Assembly (NCBI GenBank): GCA_016710365.1
Contig: JADJVW010000025.1
Location: 1-64,000 of the forward strand
Reading direction: 5' to 3'
From: Candidatus Caldilinea saccharophila
GTDB taxonomy: Bacteria > Chloroflexota > Anaerolineae > Caldilineales > Caldilineaceae
DNA length: 64,000 bases
Shown here: positions 34,834-45,336 of the stretch, piece after piece
Layout of the letters: each line of letters begins with the position of its first letter
Position numbering within the stretch: position 1 is the stretch's first letter
Translations under genes and position numbers: made by a program
The notes under the pieces: generated by a model
Told to the model about the DNA's origin: nothing
The model's database searches: none
What the model saw: only the letters and a program-made list of their open reading frames with translations

Positions 34834-36150
34834 ATGCGCATTCCTTATATTGTTGGACGATGGGTCAGCGCTCGCAACCACTATGGACGGAGCCGGCTTT
34901 TCGCCTATCTACTCGATACGCCGGACACTGCCACCTGGATCGTCGGCGCGCGGCGCATGGGTAAGACTTCGCTCCTTCGCCAGCTAGAGATGTTGACGAG
35001 CCACGCCGACAGCAACCTCACGCCGCTCTTTTGGGACATGCAAGGCTGTGAAACCAGCGGCGATCTATCTGTCGAACTTTATCTGGCGCTTGAAGATGTC
35101 AGCGACCGCTTTACAGCGCATGGCATCAACATCACTGAAATGGAAGGGCTTGACGCGCTCCTGATCTTGCGCCGGTTATCGAGATCGCTCAACAATCTCG
35201 GACGGAGACTGCTCCTGCTGATCGATGAAGGCGAGGCGCTCATCAATATCGCCCGCATCGAGGCGGCCTGGCTGGCGCGGCTACGGCGCACCCTCCAGGA
35301 TCCGATGCAAAAGACGATGATCGCATCGACAAAGCTGCTTGTACAACTCAACGAACTCACCGCCGATTGGCCGACCAGCCCCTTCCTGTTTGGCTTCAAC
35401 ATGGTGAATCTATGGAGTCTAGATCACGAAGCTGCTGTGGCGCTCATTGAACAGCGCCAAGCCGAGCGCCAGGTGTTGGTCGACCCGGTTATCTGCGAGG
35501 AGGTCCTGCTCCACACAAATCGCCACCCCTACTTGATCCAATTCCTTTGTCAGCGGCTCTATCAGGAAGAGGACGGTGGCCAGGGCTATCTGCGGGCGCC
35601 CAACGACGACGATCTGAATCCTGACCACCTGCTGGCCGGCTATTTCTTGATCGACTTCCAACATTTGACACAATTGGAGCGCCGCATCTTGCTTGCGATT
35701 GGCCGCCGCACCATGACCACCGAGCAAGAAATTCTCGCCGATCTCGCCGACGCCAACCCACAACGCATCCGCACCTTTCTGTGGGGCATGGAAAAACTGG
35801 GCTATGTACGCCAACTCTACGGCCAACTGACCATCGGCAACGAATATCTGCGCCGGTGGATGCACGAGTACTGGACACAACTGGAGCCTATGGCCGACGC
35901 TTTACTGGCGGAAGACACGATCGAGCAACTGTTGGAAATCGGGCACGCGCTGGAGCCTGCGAACCTCCGCACCGAGTTGACGCGCATCGAGCGCGAGTAC
36001 AATAAACTGTGGCAATTGCTGGCCGCGAGCAGCAATAGTCATTCCGCTCAACTTGCCGGCGAACTCGAACGGCTGAATCGCCAGCTCACCACAGCCCGCC
36101 GCGACTATGAATGGGCGACGGCGCGTCAACACCATCAGCCCACCCCGTGA
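34834..36150 (+). CDS. Soluble STAND-type P-loop ATPase, partner of the sensor ATPase
   Basis: Cytoplasmic protein of about 438 residues with no signal or TM segment. The N-terminus IPYIVGRWVSARNHYGR repeats the pattern just before the ATPase of the upstream protein (NPYISGEPVRRDDMFFGR). Walker A WIVGARRMGKTSLLRQL is near residue 36, Walker B RLLLLIDEGEALI near 128, then HPYLIQFLCQRLYQEE. A winged-helix-like region (TTEQEILADLADANPQRIRT) and a C-terminal coiled coil (LAGELERLNRQLTTARRD) follow. ATG 34834 is preceded by AAAGGA and GAGAGG; a GTG at 34786 overlapping the upstream TGA is an alternative start. No nuclease, protease or DNA-binding effector domain is apparent. It probably works with the membrane ATPase. 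Confidence 0.82.
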   Translation: MRIPYIVGRWVSARNHYGRSRLFAYLLDTPDTATWIVGARRMGKTSLLRQLEMLTSHADSNLTPLFWDMQGCETSGDLSVELYLALEDVSDRFTAHGINITEMEGLDALLILRRLSRSLNNLGRRLLLLIDEGEALINIARIEAAWLARLRRTLQDPMQKTMIASTKLLVQLNELTADWPTSPFLFGFNMVNLWSLDHEAAVALIEQRQAERQVLVDPVICEEVLLHTNRHPYLIQFLCQRLYQEEDGGQGYLRAPNDDDLNPDHLLAGYFLIDFQHLTQLERRILLAIGRRTMTTEQEILADLADANPQRIRTFLWGMEKLGYVRQLYGQLTIGNEYLRRWMHEYWTQLEPMADALLAEDTIEQLLEIGHALEPANLRTELTRIEREYNKLWQLLAASSNSHSAQLAGELERLNRQLTTARRDYEWATARQHHQPTP

Positions 36151-36209
36151 GCCTACCCCGTGAGCCTCTCCCCCTGAGTCACAGTAACCCATCAGATTCA
36201 CTCCTTGCT

Positions 36210-36238
36210 TTGGTTTTCCCCCTCCAGTAAGGTAGAAT
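36210..36238 (+). promoter_or_regulatory. Candidate promoter of the aminotransferase gene
   Basis: TTGGTT (36210-36215) and TAGAAT (36233-36238) are 17 bases apart. Transcription would start near 36245 and run through the hairpin at 36273 before reaching ATG 36317. Confidence 0.45.
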
Positions 36239-36272
36239 CAGAGCATGAGGATGGAGACAATGTCAGCATAAA

Positions 36273-36302
36273 GACTGAGCGCAAGCGCTCAGTCCTTTTT
36301 TT
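36273..36302 (+). terminator. Intrinsic terminator/attenuator just before the aminotransferase start
   Basis: Perfect stem GACTGAGCG / CGCTCAGTC with loop CAAG, followed by CTTTTTTT (36295-36302), the best intrinsic terminator in the window. It can end transcripts from the ATPase operon. Because a promoter lies between that operon and the hairpin, and the aminotransferase ATG is only 14 bases after the T-run, it may work as an attenuator for that gene. Confidence 0.75.
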
Positions 36303-36316
36303 GAAATGAGCAAATC

Positions 36317-37437
36317 ATGCCTACCCAACAAACCGTGCCATTGGTCGATCTGTACGCACAGTATGCGTTGATTCGCCCTGAGATCGACGCCGCCATCCAA
36401 TCGGTCATTACGCGTTCTGCTTTCATCATGGGGCCGGACGTGCGCGAGTTCGAGGCGCGCTTCGCTGAATACTGCACAGCCAGCTTTGCCATCGGCGTCG
36501 CCAGCGGCACCGCGGCGCTGGAGCTGACGCTGCGCGCCTATGGCATCGGCGCCGGCGATGAAGTGATTACTTCAGCCCACACCTTTATCGCCACTGCCGA
36601 GGCGATCAGCGCCGTCGGTGCTCACCCCGTCTTTGCAGAGATCGACGCGCAAACCTATAATCTCGACCCCGACGCGGTCGCCGCCGTCTTGACGCCTGCC
36701 ACGCGCGCCGTTCTCCCCGTCCATATCTACGGTCAGCCGGCCGATATGGACCGCCTTATGCACATGGCGCAGGCGCACGACCTGACGGTGATTGAGGACG
36801 CCGCCCAGGCGCACGGCGCGCTCTGGCGTGGCCGACGGGTCGGGACGCTCGGCCATGCCGCCTGCTTCAGCTTCTATCCCGGCAAGAACCTGGCGCGTAT
36901 GGTGACGCGGGCGCGGTCACAACGGAGGACGCCCACATTGCCGAGCAGGTAAGCCTGCTGCGCAATCACGGTCGCCATTCTAAATACCTGCACGACATCA
37001 AGGGATTTGGCGAACGCATCGATACGCTTCAGGCCGCGATCCTGGCTGCCAAATTGCGCCACCTGGAAGCGTGGACGGCCGCACGCCGCCGCCTTGCCGC
37101 GCGCTACACCGAACTGCTGGCGGATTATCACGGCGAGATTGTGCTGCCTTTCGTCCATGCGAACGCCGCACCTGCCTGGCATCTCTATGTCATCCGCACG
37201 CAACAACGTGACGCCTTGCTCGACCATCTGAACCGGAGCGGCATCGGCGCCGGCATTCACTATCCGACGCCGCTCCATTTACAACCCGCGTACGCGGACT
37301 TAGGATATGTCCGCGGCGCCCTGCCTGTCACCGAGGAGGTGGCGGACACCTGTTTGAGCCTGCCCATCTTCCCGGAAATGACGGACGCACAACAAGACAG
37401 CGTAGTTGCAGCCATCCGCACCTTTTTGGGTGATTGA
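36317..37437 (+). CDS. DegT/DnrJ/EryC1/StrS-family sugar aminotransferase, one frameshift
   Basis: PLP-dependent aminotransferase making an amino-sugar nucleotide, about 373 residues when joined. Visible: VPLVDLYAQYALIRPEID, the substrate-binding VASGTAALELTLRA, PVHIYGQPADMD, VIEDAAQAHGA (PLP Asp) and FSFYPGKNL with the Schiff-base Lys. The frame breaks right after this Lys, near 36891: adding one G to a GG run gives LGAYGDAGAVTTEDAHIAEQ and the family sequence continues (NHGRHSKYLHDIKGFGERID) to the stop at 37437. One missing base is thus almost certain. The GT2 gene overlaps or abuts its stop, and a Gfo/Idh dehydrogenase lies 6 kb upstream, as in surface-sugar pathways. Confidence 0.9.
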
Positions 37438-37439
37438 CC

Positions 37440-38462
37440 ATGCAGAGCTTACAGCAAACACAGGCATCGCTGGCAAACCCAGCCACGCCCGCACAGTCAG
37501 ACGCGAAAGCCTCCATCTCAGTAGTCGTGCCGGCGCGCAATGAGGAGGCGACGATTGCTGCGGTCGTCGAGCGTTCGTATCAGGCATTTGCGCAATTAGG
37601 GCGCGGCGGCGAGGTGCTGGTCGTCAACGATGGCAGCACCGATCACACCGCTGTCATCCTTGCCGACCTTCAGACGCGCTATTCCTCGCTGCGCGTCTTC
37701 ACCCATCGCCGCAGCCGGGGGATGACGGCCGGTCTGCAACGCATGTTCACAGCCAGCCAGGGCGACATCGTCATCCTGATCCCGGCCGACATGGAGTCCG
37801 ACCCGCTGCTTGACGTGCCAACGCTAGTGCATACGCTAGAGGTAAACGATCTCGACATCGCGGCGGGCTGGCGACAGGCGCGGCGTGATAACAAGGTGCT
37901 TGCCAGCAAAGTTTACAACGTGGTGATGGATCGCATCGCCGGCGTCCACGTGCATGACGGCAACTGGATCAAAGCGATGCGGCGCGAGGTGGTGGCAAGC
38001 TTCCCGCCGCTGCGCAGCGATTGGCACCGCTTCTTGCTGATGATCGCCGTGCACAACGGCTTCCGCGTCGGCGAAGTTCCAACTTTCTACCAGCCGCGGC
38101 CGGCGGGAAGCAGCAAATTTGGCTGGGAGCGCATCCCCAAAAGCTTGCTCGACGTGTTGGTGTTGAAGTTTTTGCTGACCTTCAGCGAAGCGCCGATGCG
38201 CTTTTTTGGCGGATTGGGGTTGGTGGGACTCGTAACCAGCGCAGTTGTTTTCCTCTACCTCATCTTTCTTTACCTCGTTGCCCAGACACAGCAGCGCCCC
38301 ATTTTTATCGCCGCCGGTGTGCTGGCCATTGTCAGTGTTCTGCTCATCCTGGTCGGCTTTCTGGCCGAGCTGATCGTAACCCAGGGCGCGCGCATCACCG
38401 GATTGGAGCAGCAAATCAACGAGCTTGGCGCGCGAAAGTCGCCAGAAACCAACGATTTCTAG
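37440..38462 (+). CDS. Family 2 glycosyltransferase with two C-terminal TM helices
   Basis: Protein of about 340 residues. GT-A catalytic domain: ISVVVPARNEEATIAAVVE, EVLVVNDGSTDHT, and PADMESDPLLDVPTLV, in the place of the DXD/metal region. The C-terminal part has two TM helices (LGLVGLVTSAVVFLYLIFLY and IFIAAGVLAIVSVLLILVGF) and a short cytoplasmic coiled tail, the layout of DPM1/GtrB/ArnC-like enzymes that charge polyprenyl phosphate with a sugar. Such a donor would serve the GT39/ArnT-like transferases found nearby. ATG 37440 is preferred over a TTG at 37434 that overlaps the aminotransferase stop. Confidence 0.88.
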   Translation: MQSLQQTQASLANPATPAQSDAKASISVVVPARNEEATIAAVVERSYQAFAQLGRGGEVLVVNDGSTDHTAVILADLQTRYSSLRVFTHRRSRGMTAGLQRMFTASQGDIVILIPADMESDPLLDVPTLVHTLEVNDLDIAAGWRQARRDNKVLASKVYNVVMDRIAGVHVHDGNWIKAMRREVVASFPPLRSDWHRFLLMIAVHNGFRVGEVPTFYQPRPAGSSKFGWERIPKSLLDVLVLKFLLTFSEAPMRFFGGLGLVGLVTSAVVFLYLIFLYLVAQTQQRPIFIAAGVLAIVSVLLILVGFLAELIVTQGARITGLEQQINELGARKSPETNDF

Positions 38463-38521
38463 TGTGGTGGCATCTCGTCCGAGCTCTGCGCTTGGGAATC
38501 AGCATGAACGCTATTTTCACA

Positions 38522-39087
38522 TCAGGATGTCTGCAATAGCCACCACAAAAGACCTGTTAGCGTATAACCATCCCGCACCTGACGCTCACGCACCATCACC
38601 TCGACCTCGCGGCGGCTGACCCACCGCACCGCGCGCACTTCGCTTTCATCGAAGCCACCCGGCTCGCCCACCGCGCGACAATAGACCAGGTGATGCACCT
38701 TGTCGCCGATGCCGTTGATCGGCTCGAAGCTGGCGGCTACCTGGTGGCTGGTGGTTCGGTAGCCGCTCTCCTCGACGACTTCCTGGCTGCGGCTTCCAGG
38801 ATAGACTCGCCGGGATCGATGCCGCCGGCGGGGATCTCCCACTGGATCGCGTCGACCACGTAGCGGTACGCTTCCACTAACAGCACCGCGCCGTCGGTAT
38901 TCTCGAAGACAGCCGCGACCGCCTCCTTGTCAAAATGCAACACATGGTGCGCCTCGACGACGCGCCCGCCGGGAAAACGCACGCGGTCCAGATAGAGCGA
39001 CACCCACGGATTCTCATAGATCGTGCGCCGCGCCAGCCGCACCGGTTTCTGTTCGTTTTTCTGTTCGTTTTTCTGTTCGTTCGTCAT
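38522..39087 (-). CDS. Nudix hydrolase, ADP-ribose pyrophosphatase-like, one frameshift
   Basis: About 188 residues when joined. The N-terminus carries three EQKN-type repeats from a 12-base tandem duplication. Then ENPWVSLYLDRVRFPGGRVV and LLVEAYRYVVDAIQWEIPAG, the ADP-sugar pyrophosphatase pattern, lead into the Nudix box GGIDPGESILEAA. The frame breaks near 38790 in the box itself; the other frame supplies EVVEESGYRTTSHQVAAS with the metal-binding EVVEE and continues to a stop at 38522. Likely cleaves ADP-ribose or a related nucleoside diphosphate sugar. Confidence 0.83.
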
Positions 39088-39107
39088 GTTCTGATCTCGC
39101 TATACAG

Positions 39108-39219
39108 CAAATTCAGTACTTCACGAAATTCACACAAAGCCACCGAGAGCACAAAAGGCGTCCTCTTTAACTTTGTGTCTTCGTGTCTTTGTGTGAGACC
39201 AAATCGTGAACTACTGAAA

Positions 39220-39222
<3 letters not shown>
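39108..39222. repeat. Dispersed intergenic inverted repeat, family C copy 2
   Basis: Reverse-orientation copy of the element at 2044-2145; the shared blocks include CACAAAGCCACCGAGAGCAC and CTCTTTAACTTTGTGTCTTC. It fills the gap between the Nudix and GT39 genes and just overlaps the end of the latter. Confidence 0.8.
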
Positions 39223-41324
<2,102 letters not shown>

Positions 41325-41428
41325 GCGTCAAAGACATTTGCTCTTGTGATGATCTCGTCGCTCTGCGTCAAATCGTTCTCCATCGTAGCGTGAGATGGCA
41401 GGCGCGTCAAACAAGGCAGCGCATTACG

Positions 41429-42145
41429 TCACGCGATCTCGACTTGCTTGAGCCTTTCGCGCCGGGTCTGCCAGTCCGGCATCACCTTCTCCAGCAGGGT
41501 GTAGAAGCGTTTGCTGTGATTCAGCTCGATTAGGTGACAGAGTTCATGGACGATCACATAGTCGATGCAGGATTGGGGTACGCGCATGAGGTGAAGGTTC
41601 AAGGTGATTTTGCCCTTGCCGGTGCAGCTTCCCCACCGGCTCTTCATGGCGCGGATGCCAAGCTCCGGCTCGGGCAATACAAGCGGGTGGAAGCGCGGCA
41701 GCAGCACCACGACGCGTTCGTAGAAGTAACGCTGCGCCTGCCGGCGCAGCCACGCGTCGACCTGTGCGCGCACATAGGCCGTGTCAGCCTTGTTCGGCGT
41801 GATGACTTCCAGATGGGTGCGCGTCAGCTTGACCCACTCGCGTTCGCCCTCGGTGACGCTCAGCCGATATTGGCGACCCAGGTGAGCGAAGTTTTCACCG
41901 CTGACGTAACGGCGCGGCGGCGGCTGAGAGGGCGCGACGGCAAACTCGGCCTGCTTGCGCAGAATCCACGCCGCACGCTTGCGCAGAAACGCTTCGACCG
42001 CGGCAAAGTCGCTGCCCGCCGGCGCCTTGACCGTGACCGAGCAGTCCGGGTGCACGGAGATGGCCAGCGTCTTGCGCGGGGCATCGTTCAACGTGTATTC
42101 GATGGCGGCGTCGCCAAATTGCAGGGTGTGCGTCGGTTCGTTCAT
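41429..42145 (-). CDS. YgjP/SprT-like zinc metallopeptidase (DUF45)
   Basis: Protein of 238 residues with the zinc-metallopeptidase motif VIVHELCHLIELNHSKRFY (HExxH plus a third His) near residue 195, preceded by MKSRWGSCTGKGKITLNLHL, the DUF45 signature. In many bacteria this gene directly follows hsdR in type I restriction-modification loci, and here it follows an hsdR remnant. Its physiological substrate is unknown. Confidence 0.9.
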   Translation of the reverse strand: MNEPTHTLQFGDAAIEYTLNDAPRKTLAISVHPDCSVTVKAPAGSDFAAVEAFLRKRAAWILRKQAEFAVAPSQPPPRRYVSGENFAHLGRQYRLSVTEGEREWVKLTRTHLEVITPNKADTAYVRAQVDAWLRRQAQRYFYERVVVLLPRFHPLVLPEPELGIRAMKSRWGSCTGKGKITLNLHLMRVPQSCIDYVIVHELCHLIELNHSKRFYTLLEKVMPDWQTRRERLKQVEIA

Positions 42146-42157
42146 GGAAACTCGCTC

Positions 42158-42190
42158 ACCTTCCAGGAAGCTCAGAGCTTCCTGGAAGGT
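42158..42190. repeat. 33-base perfect palindrome
   Basis: ACCTTCCAGGAAGCTC, one base, and its exact complement (16+1+16). The same geometry is seen in the unrelated-sequence palindrome at 55451-55483. It lies between the metallopeptidase and the hsdR remnant. Confidence 0.85.
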
Positions 42191-42197
42191 CGTTCAG

Positions 42198-42606
42198 TCA
42201 GATTCGTTCTCGTGGCCGCTGCTCGATCACCGCTTCCTGGCGGATGTCGATGTCGGCACTGTCCTCGTCGTTCAGGCCGTAAGCCGTCAGCGCCTCACGC
42301 ACGATGCCATAGTAGGCCGGCGCAGTTGCTGCGCTCGCATCTCGCCCAGATGTGCTTCTGTCAGATGCAGATACTCCAGTTCGCCGATGCGGCGCTGAAG
42401 GCGTAGCGTGCACTCTTGCAGTCGATGGCGTTGTGTTCCGCCAGCCACGGGTCGAGCACGCCGGTGAGGACGACGTGCTTCTGCTTGCCGTCGCGCAGCG
42501 CCAGCGCCTCGGCGGTCGGCAGGTAGTGCCAACCCAGGTTGATCAGCAGTTGCAGGGCGGGGAGTTGGGGGCTTAGCTCTTCCAGATAGGCGTCTGAGGA
42601 GGACAT
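42198..42606 (-). pseudogene. hsdR: Remnant of type I restriction endonuclease subunit R (hsdR)
   Basis: The first ~70 residues (SSSDAYLEELSPQLPALQLL, INLGWHYLPTAEALALRDGK, VVLTGVLDPWLAEHN) match the N-terminus of HsdR. With two frame changes (near 42430 and 42320) a short tail can be read (RIGELEYLHLTEAHLGEM, then YYGIVREALTAYGLNDEDSA and RQEAVIEQRPRERI) to a stop at 42198. The product would be only about 135 residues instead of about 1000, with no helicase or nuclease domain, so the gene is internally deleted. A GGAGGAA site precedes ATG 42606. Confidence 0.7.
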
Positions 42607-42651
42607 AAACATTTCCTCCATTGCTGTAATCTACTGCTGTCTGTGGCGCCG

Positions 42652-43131
42652 CTAATCAACAAGATTGGCAAAAGGACGGCAGCCATGTACGCCGGCAAAG
42701 CGTGCAATTAACCCGCGTTCGACGTCGCGCGCCGGGCGATCCAGTACAGCACGCCAGCAGACGAGCAGATCCCGGTGGTCGGATAACTGCCAGATGTAGC
42801 GCCCGCCACGGTGGCCGACTGGCTCGCCTGCCCCGAAGTCCATGTATTGCTTGAGCCGCTGGTAGAGACCCTTGCGCCCGCCGGCCTTGCCGATGTAGAC
42901 GATCGAGGCGCCAGGCGCCCAGCTTCCCTCCAGCACATCGAGAGAGACGCTGGGGTCTTTGCCCTTGAACCGACCGGCTTCGCTGTGCTCAAGATATTGC
43001 GGCGGGGTCGTGGCAAGGCGCACGATGAGATATACGCCCGGTTCGCGTGGGATTTGTTGGCAGCAGCTGGCTTGCAGATCGACTATTGAGACGGGCGTCG
43101 AAAAGCCAGCCAGTTCGATACCGTCTAACAT
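42652..43131 (-). CDS. GIY-YIG nuclease-like protein
   Basis: About 159 residues. The GIY-YIG core is visible as GVYLIVRL (GVY in place of GIY) and SIVYIGKAGGRKGLYQRLKQ, with the catalytic-type Arg in QRLKQYM. A Glu in DVERGLIARFAGVHGC and a C-terminal Asn (PFANLVD) complete the expected pattern. The insertion of about 30 residues between the two motifs is longer than in UvrC-type domains. ATG 43131 is chosen because GAAGG lies 5 bases before it. It lies inside the decayed type I restriction island, so a role in DNA defence or repair is likely but unproved. Confidence 0.75.
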   Translation of the reverse strand: MLDGIELAGFSTPVSIVDLQASCCQQIPREPGVYLIVRLATTPPQYLEHSEAGRFKGKDPSVSLDVLEGSWAPGASIVYIGKAGGRKGLYQRLKQYMDFGAGEPVGHRGGRYIWQLSDHRDLLVCWRAVLDRPARDVERGLIARFAGVHGCRPFANLVD

Positions 43132-43208
43132 AATTACCTTCTCAAGCAAAGCCATCTGTCAGCCCTTTCGCGCCCACGTAATCCCTTGCGCAACGAGTAG
43201 CCAGCTCA

Positions 43209-44291
43209 TCACGTCCGCTCCGGCCTGGGCGCGGCTTGCAGGCTGAAGTGCACCTGGTAGAGCATCAGGTCGACGTTAGGGATGGCGCTGACGGCATAGG
43301 TGAGCGAGGGATCGACGCTGTGCGCCACGATCAGCCCATGCACTTCCTCGTGCGGCTCGGCCAGGTGATGCATGACCCAGCCAATGTAGCGCAGCACCTG
43401 GCCGGCGGTCTGGTCGCTGGTCTGGCTACGCTTCAACTCCACCACCAGCCATTTTGGCTCGGTGCAGTGATGCGCCAGCAGATCGATGCGCCCAACATTG
43501 CATGGGTACTCGTAGCCGGCGTTCTCGTTGCCCGGCTCGCGGTAAAGCCGCCACGTCTTGCCCAGTTCAGTGTGCGCCCAGTTGTCGCGCAGGAACTCGT
43601 GCAGATGGCGTTCCAGCCCGAACGCCTGCACGCCGATGACCTCACCGCCGTCGCTTTCGTCGATCACAGGCGGAGGAAGGGGTGGTTTGACGCTGTCAAT
43701 ATCGAGCAGCAGGTAATACCACAGCGCGTCCAGCGTCCAAAGGTCGACTTGCAGCGCCGCACACAACTCTAGCAAGAGTACATTGATCGTCGCATAGCGG
43801 CTGCCCTCGCGCTCGCCCCGCTCGAAACGCGGCCACAATTCCAGCGCCTTGAGGCCAGCTTCTGAAGTTGTGTTCCACACGCCATACCTGTCCGGGTGCG
43901 CCACGAGCAGGATGGCGGTCGCCACGGCGCGGCCCATGCCGTTGATGTGGCCGATGGCGTAGTCGTAGCGGTCGGCAATCGGCTTGCTCTCGTTGAGCAG
44001 CACGGCCAGCCCACTGCGCAGCGTCGGCATGTCGGCGCACAGCCGCGGGCCAAGGCGCTGCAGGCCGCTCCAGTGCTTGTTGTTGTCGAAGATCAGGAAG
44101 TCACGTAAGCCGGCCTCTTGCATCTCGGGCAGAGCGGTCGGTGCAAAGATCGGCTGGAAGCGCGCCAGCACCGCCGCTGGCGCCATCAGCGACGGCTCGA
44201 ACGCCGCGCCGGCAAATGCCTCGGTCTGCACGCTCGCCAGGACCGTACGCAGGCGTTCGACCGCGGCGTCGAACGTGGATGGTTCAGTCAT
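43209..44291 (-). CDS. NucS/DUF91-like PD-(D/E)XK nuclease with a novel N-terminal domain
   Basis: About 360 residues. The C-terminal ~140 residues resemble the NucS/EndoMS nuclease domain: NVGRIDLLAHHCTEPKWLVV, then ELKRSQTSDQTAGQVLRYIG, with the metal Asp and the E-x-K of the PD-(D/E)XK core. The N-terminal ~200 residues are not familiar; they include GHINGMGRAVATAILLVAHP, which looks like a helix-hairpin-helix DNA-binding turn, then RYGVWNTTSEAGLKALELWP. ATG 44291 follows AAAGGTGA with a 7-base gap. A nuclease of unknown target, likely part of the defence island. Confidence 0.72.
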   Translation of the reverse strand: MTEPSTFDAAVERLRTVLASVQTEAFAGAAFEPSLMAPAAVLARFQPIFAPTALPEMQEAGLRDFLIFDNNKHWSGLQRLGPRLCADMPTLRSGLAVLLNESKPIADRYDYAIGHINGMGRAVATAILLVAHPDRYGVWNTTSEAGLKALELWPRFERGEREGSRYATINVLLLELCAALQVDLWTLDALWYYLLLDIDSVKPPLPPPVIDESDGGEVIGVQAFGLERHLHEFLRDNWAHTELGKTWRLYREPGNENAGYEYPCNVGRIDLLAHHCTEPKWLVVELKRSQTSDQTAGQVLRYIGWVMHHLAEPHEEVHGLIVAHSVDPSLTYAVSAIPNVDLMLYQVHFSLQAAPRPERT

Positions 44292-44315
44292 CGGGTCAAT
44301 CACCTTTCGTGATCT

Positions 44316-44744
44316 CTACTCAGAAGAATTGTAGTCGGCAGGTTTCTCGCGCACTGCTTGCGTTTTTGGAGTGGACATTCCAAGTGTACGTCCCAGCGCC
44401 ACGGCAACATAGGTGCTCAGACTTACACCGTCTTGGGCGGCGGCGGCGGCAAGATCCCGATGAAGAGAGCGTGGCACACGCACCTTTAACTGACCGGAAT
44501 ATTCACTCTCGTCGCCCGGCTCCGGCACAAATACACCTGCATCGAGCGCAGTGACAATCCACGCGCGCATTGCATCCTGCACCATTGCTTCCAGTTCGTC
44601 GAAGGTTTCCGTCTGGGTCATGCAACCGGGCAATTCGACGACATGGGCAAACCACCCTTCCTGTTCGCCCGACGGATCGTGTACTACCTCAATGGTATAA
44701 GGAAGCACCAAATAGTCATCCACACTTTTTGTTCTGATTGCCAT
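44316..44744 (-). CDS. hicB: HicB-family antitoxin
   Basis: About 142 residues. The N-terminal HicB fold reads YTIEVVHDPSGEQEGWFAHV, then VELPGCMTQTETFDELEAMV; the C-terminal ribbon-helix-helix domain is QLKVRVPRSLHRDLAAAAAQ, DGVSLSTYVAVAL, which would bind its own operator DNA. It lies directly after hicA on the minus strand; the listed ATG 44744 falls 8 bases after the hicA stop, while an in-frame ATG at 44762 would overlap it. The partner toxin gene carries a stop codon (see hicA), so the antitoxin may be an orphan. Confidence 0.85.
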   Translation of the reverse strand: MAIRTKSVDDYLVLPYTIEVVHDPSGEQEGWFAHVVELPGCMTQTETFDELEAMVQDAMRAWIVTALDAGVFVPEPGDESEYSGQLKVRVPRSLHRDLAAAAAQDGVSLSTYVAVALGRTLGMSTPKTQAVREKPADYNSSE

Positions 44745-44751
44745 GATTGGT

Positions 44752-44997
44752 TCAATCCTCATCCCATACAGCAGTCAGTGCGTCCAGCAACTCAATCACA
44801 TTCTTCACGTACACGGGCAAGACGTACGGCTTGCGAAACGGAATCGTGATGATATTTTAGTTCAACCGGTAGGTTGCATGACTCCCAACTTGCCGCTTCT
44901 CAAAACTCAGACCAAGCAGAAGATTGTCGATTTCATCAAAGCGAACTGTCTTCGGATTTCTACGAAATCGCTGCAAGAGCTTCTGGCGTTTGGTCAT
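44752..44997 (-). pseudogene. hicA: HicA-family toxin with an in-frame stop codon
   Basis: Reading through one TAA at 44857-44859 (minus strand) gives an 80-residue HicA-like mRNA interferase: TKRQKLLQRFRRNPKTVRFD, EIDNLLLGLSFEKRQVGSHA, TYRLN-stop-NIITIPFRKPYV and NVIELLDALTAVWDED. The catalytic-type His (GSHATYR) is before the stop, but the C-terminal strand and helix are lost if translation ends there. The flanking codons (AAC-TAA-AAT) suggest a Glu codon GAA changed to TAA. Inactivation of the toxin, or a base error, are both possible. Confidence 0.72.
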
Positions 44998-45232
44998 ATT
45001 TTCCCGTCTGATTGGCGCTTGCATCCGCACGCAGCCGCGCCACGACAGAGCACGGCGCCGTTACGACGGCGATGGATTCGCCGATGGCATTGAAGACTTC
45101 CAGGAGGGCGCCATCCTCGCCGCCGGCAGGGTGAGGCACGATCTCGACCAGCACGGCGACATCGCCGGCCCGAAGTTGCGTGCCGGGTATCGTGCGCAAG
45201 AGGGCTACCTCTTTGTAGAGTTCAAGCTTCAT
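44960..45232 (-). CDS. DUF4926-like small protein
   Basis: About 90 residues: YKEVALLRTIPGTQLRAGDV, AVLVEIVPHP and EVFNAIGESIAVVTAPCSVV, a small beta-barrel pattern as in DUF4926 proteins, which often accompany toxin-antitoxin or restriction genes. Its 3' end overlaps the start of hicA by 38 bases on the same strand. Function unknown. Confidence 0.65.
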   Translation of the reverse strand: MKLELYKEVALLRTIPGTQLRAGDVAVLVEIVPHPAGGEDGALLEVFNAIGESIAVVTAPCSVVARLRADASANQTGKYDQTPEALAAIS

Positions 45233-45336
45233 TTCATTCTTCGGTCATTCGACAAGTAGATACTTCGTCAGTTTTTCACGGGCAATCATAGCATTGGATG
45301 AAATTTTCATCTACACCACCAGAATCACTCACGAAC

